The position numbers and the translations under genes were made by a program. The notes beneath the pieces are model-generated. The model saw only the letters and a program-made list of their open reading frames with translations. It did not search any database and was not told where the DNA came from. Of a stretch of DNA of 8,567 nucleotides, positions 6,334 to 8,567 are shown one piece after another. Positions within the stretch are counted from its first letter, which is position 1, and every line of letters begins with the position of its first letter. The stretch lies in NCBI GenBank assembly GCA_021796055.1, contig JAJYOS010000228.1, positions 1-8,567 on the forward strand, in the 5' to 3' direction. The DNA comes from Bacteroidota bacterium (GTDB lineage: Bacteria > Bacteroidota > Kryptoniia > Kryptoniales > JAKASW01).

Positions 6334-6362
6334 AACATAAGAGAAAGATTCGAAGTTGTCAA
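6334..6362 (-). promoter_or_regulatory. Promoter of the arsR-arsC-acr3 operon
   Basis: On the minus strand a perfect -35 TTGACA (6362-6357) is separated by exactly 17 bases from TATGTT (6339-6334), a 4-of-6 match to TATAAT. Transcription would start near 6326-6328, giving a leader of about 20 bases. It is a housekeeping sigma-70-like arrangement rather than the Bacteroidota TTTG/TAnnTTTG type. Confidence 0.6.
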
Positions 6363-6476
6363 GCGCCGAGAAGACTTTCTATAGCAAAGAAAAGGATTTG
6401 CGCGCGAAAGACTCCTCAGAATTCATACGGGCATTACCTGAGTTTGTGCGACGATCGCTATAGGCAACTTCACTTT

Positions 6477-8567
6477 TCACATTCGCCATCTAAACCCGAG
6501 ATCTGCCGTCATGCCGTAATAATACTCGTAACTTGGGAATCCGGAGCCCTGAATATTCTGTATGTTCGGCTCACTATTTATGTTGTTCAAATCCAGGTAG
6601 ACCTGCAGGCCGGACCACGGAAGATTTTGTTTTACCTGAGCATCATACTGAATGAATTGGGCCGTAGTGGATCGCAATTGCGGCCAGAAGCTGGTTGTCT
6701 GGAATACGCTCCCGTTGTAAAGCATCGAGACCCGAGCGCCAAATCCTCCCAGATCGTAGCCAAGGGTTACGTTGACAATGTCATTCGGCTGATCTAGGAG
6801 GCGATCCGCGTAGTTGGTGACGACGGTATCGATAACGACTGGATACGTAGGATGAACGATATTGAGATAAGTGTAAGGATACTTTCCTTCGGAATAGACA
6901 TGCGTGTAATTCACGTTCAGGACCAGTCCTGAAAGCGGGCCGGGGAGATACCAGAAGTGAGTCTGCCAGTCAACCTCGAAGCCATAATCGTAAACGGGAT
7001 ACGGATCATTGATAGAAGTCGTTAACGAATATCCGCCGGTGTAGTCGGGAATTCCCGGATATTGGGCTGGGTTAATCACGTATGTATTACCGGTCGCGAA
7101 AATGAAATTGAAAATTTTCTTGTAAAAAGCGTCGGCCGAAACAAGGCCAAGGGTATTATTATAGACCGAAAATATGGCGTCGTAATTTGACGATCTCGCC
7201 GGCTTGAGAAGATAATTGTGATAATCGACACTGTTATTTCCGACGCTCATCTCGGGCGTTATATCTGTGTAATCGGGATAGTTAAGTGTGTTTGTATATG
7301 CGAGGTGAATCTGGAACCATGAAGTCGGGCTGTAAATCAGATGAACCATCGGGAGCCAGAATCCGTGGGTTAAGTTCATGGTCGTGTCTTTATGTGTAAA
7401 ATAATACCTCGAATCAGGGCCAAGTCTGGCGGTCGCCCTCGGGGCTCCAAAGTCAGTCTGCAACACCTGGTATCTTACACCCGGCAGGAAAGTCAGGTTA
7501 GAACCAAAATGAACCGTTATCATTCCGTAACCCGCGCTTCTGTATGCCTGTCCCCAATAGTTGTTTATTCCCGATTGTAGCGCGTCATGGGACCATGTCT
7601 CAGCTGTACCCGTCCTCCTCGCGATGTTCAGCACTTGTTCCATGAGAGCCAGATTTATAGGAAGCCCCATCTTGTACCCGCCTCCAAGGAAATTGCTGCC
7701 ATAGCTGTAGCTGCTGTCCACAAATAGTGGAAGTATTGCACCAAACGTATTTAATGTGGGTCGCATCGAGGGGAACTCCTGGGCAAGGCCTGTGACTACA
7801 CTCTGAGCCGTCGTCGAAACTGTTCCATCACCCTGCAAATAATTGAATGATCTGTCAGTGTACTTGAACGCTCCGCCAAATTTAAGCACACTCGTAATTT
7901 GGTCGGAGAAATTTATGTTTGTCTTCAAATCGAGCTGAGCCCCTATGTCGTCCTGCCGTAGCATGCTGGACGCTTGCTTCAACAGGTCCAGGCCAGTTAT
8001 CTGCAGGCTGTCGAAAGCCATAGCCGGAATCTGAGTCGGACTGAGGCTCTCGGCCGCCAGTGAGCTGTAGCCGGTGGGCAATCCCTGTATGAAATTCCAT
8101 GTGTCTATGTAAGGCAGCTGTGTTTGAGAGAAAGCGTTCGAAAGTTTCATGTGCACGTTCAACGCGGAGATTTGCTGCTGGAAATCGAGTATGCTTGTTG
8201 CGTCGATCAAATCTTGTTGTTGCGTTTGGAGACCGTAGACATGGTCGTTGCCGCCATCGACAAGATTGAAGCTCTCGCTGCGACTCACAGAGTTGGTGGT
8301 ACCATAGCTGAAAAAGTTCATCAAGCCGATCTTCCCTTCGGGGAGGCGGTAATCCAACGTCAAGGTAGCGTCGTAACGTTTCTGGGTGCTTGGGATATCC
8401 TGGAGCGTCACCCCGTCAAGATAAATCGGGTTCGCGACATTCAACTTAGGGCTATTTACGCTGTAGCTTGCGCCAAGCTCGTTGGCCGAAAGATTCTGCC
8501 GCTCGGCGTCCCCCTCAGCAAACACACCAAATTTGCCGTCAAAGAAACGCTTCTCAAAAGTCGCGAC
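6477..8567 (-). CDS. TonB-dependent outer-membrane receptor, C-terminal part (N-terminus outside window)
   Basis: Outer-membrane beta-barrel importer, ligand unknown. The frame runs open to the right edge (base 8567), so the visible 696 residues are the C-terminal part. A GTG at 8525 is internal, not the start, because the upstream codons (VATFEKRFFDGKFG) continue barrel-like sequence. The visible part is rich in alternating aromatic and polar strands, for example LTLDYRLPEGKIGLMNFFSY, IHLAYTNTLNYPDY, LVLNVNYTHVYSEG and VQYLDL-like VYLDLNNI. The last residues, GFRWRM, place an aromatic near the terminus, as outer-membrane insertion signals do. The segment NYTHVYSEG...YADRLLDQPNDIVNVTLGYDLGGFGARVS is typical of TonB-receptor barrels, where the late strands carry a Q-P-x-D/N motif. 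The plug and any CarboxypepD-like N-domain must lie beyond the window. It precedes arsR in the same direction with a 167-base gap and no clear terminator. Confidence 0.85.
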   Translation of the reverse strand, partial: VATFEKRFFDGKFGVFAEGDAERQNLSANELGASYSVNSPKLNVANPIYLDGVTLQDIPSTQKRYDATLTLDYRLPEGKIGLMNFFSYGTTNSVSRSESFNLVDGGNDHVYGLQTQQQDLIDATSILDFQQQISALNVHMKLSNAFSQTQLPYIDTWNFIQGLPTGYSSLAAESLSPTQIPAMAFDSLQITGLDLLKQASSMLRQDDIGAQLDLKTNINFSDQITSVLKFGGAFKYTDRSFNYLQGDGTVSTTAQSVVTGLAQEFPSMRPTLNTFGAILPLFVDSSYSYGSNFLGGGYKMGLPINLALMEQVLNIARRTGTAETWSHDALQSGINNYWGQAYRSAGYGMITVHFGSNLTFLPGVRYQVLQTDFGAPRATARLGPDSRYYFTHKDTTMNLTHGFWLPMVHLIYSPTSWFQIHLAYTNTLNYPDYTDITPEMSVGNNSVDYHNYLLKPARSSNYDAIFSVYNNTLGLVSADAFYKKIFNFIFATGNTYVINPAQYPGIPDYTGGYSLTTSINDPYPVYDYGFEVDWQTHFWYLPGPLSGLVLNVNYTHVYSEGKYPYTYLNIVHPTYPVVIDTVVTNYADRLLDQPNDIVNVTLGYDLGGFGARVSMLYNGSVFQTTSFWPQLRSTTAQFIQYDAQVKQNLPWSGLQVYLDLNNINSEPNIQNIQGSGFPSYEYYYGMTADLGFRWRM

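Noticed and set aside
6363..6476. Terminator after the TonB receptor gene
   Set aside because: No stable stem with a T-tract was found on the minus strand; only short CTATAG palindromes at 6379 and 6458.
1..8567. CRISPR array, tRNA, rRNA, insertion sequence
   Set aside because: No regularly spaced repeats, cloverleaf, rRNA-like sequence or transposase motif was seen on either strand.

Overview
The window reads as a chromosomal metal and metalloid resistance neighbourhood from a diderm (Gram-negative) bacterium. Three things point to the FCB group (Bacteroidota/Ignavibacteriota-like): the large TonB-dependent receptor, the lipoprotein-type CusB adaptor, and the small exported protein that heads the cus genes. 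This placement is inference from protein style only; no rRNA or marker gene is present.

Layout. (1) Bases 1-2819, minus strand: a copper/silver-type tripartite efflux operon read right to left. It starts with a small exported Cys/Met-containing protein (2819-2385), then a TolC/CusC-like outer-membrane channel (2217-922), then a CusB-type periplasmic adaptor (925 to beyond base 1). The channel and adaptor overlap by ATGA. The RND pump (CusA) is expected just outside the left edge. (2) Bases 2820-3295: about 475 bases without a convincing gene, holding a perfect 8-bp hairpin inside a larger imperfect dyad and a perfect 17-bp palindrome. (3) Bases 3296-4312, plus strand: a GTG-started zinc-type medium-chain alcohol dehydrogenase, followed by a strong hairpin shared with the convergent ars operon. 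(4) Bases 4393-6309, minus strand: a compact arsR-arsC-acr3 arsenic operon. It has a recognisable promoter (TTGACA, 17-nt spacer, TATGTT) and an AT-rich dyad at the expected transcription start. (5) Bases 6477-8567, minus strand: the C-terminal 696 residues of a TonB-dependent outer-membrane receptor whose N-terminus is outside the window.

How the genes work together. ArsR would sense As(III)/Sb(III) and release its operator. ArsC, of the thioredoxin-coupled low-molecular-weight phosphatase type, reduces arsenate to arsenite. Acr3 exports the arsenite across the inner membrane. The cus genes would carry Cu(I)/Ag(I) from the periplasm out through the outer membrane. No link between the dehydrogenase or the TonB receptor and metal resistance can be shown from sequence.

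No tRNA, rRNA, CRISPR array, transposase or phage gene was seen. The most interesting items are the small exported protein at the head of the cus operon, the structured gene-free region at 2870-3030, and the two palindromic operator candidates.
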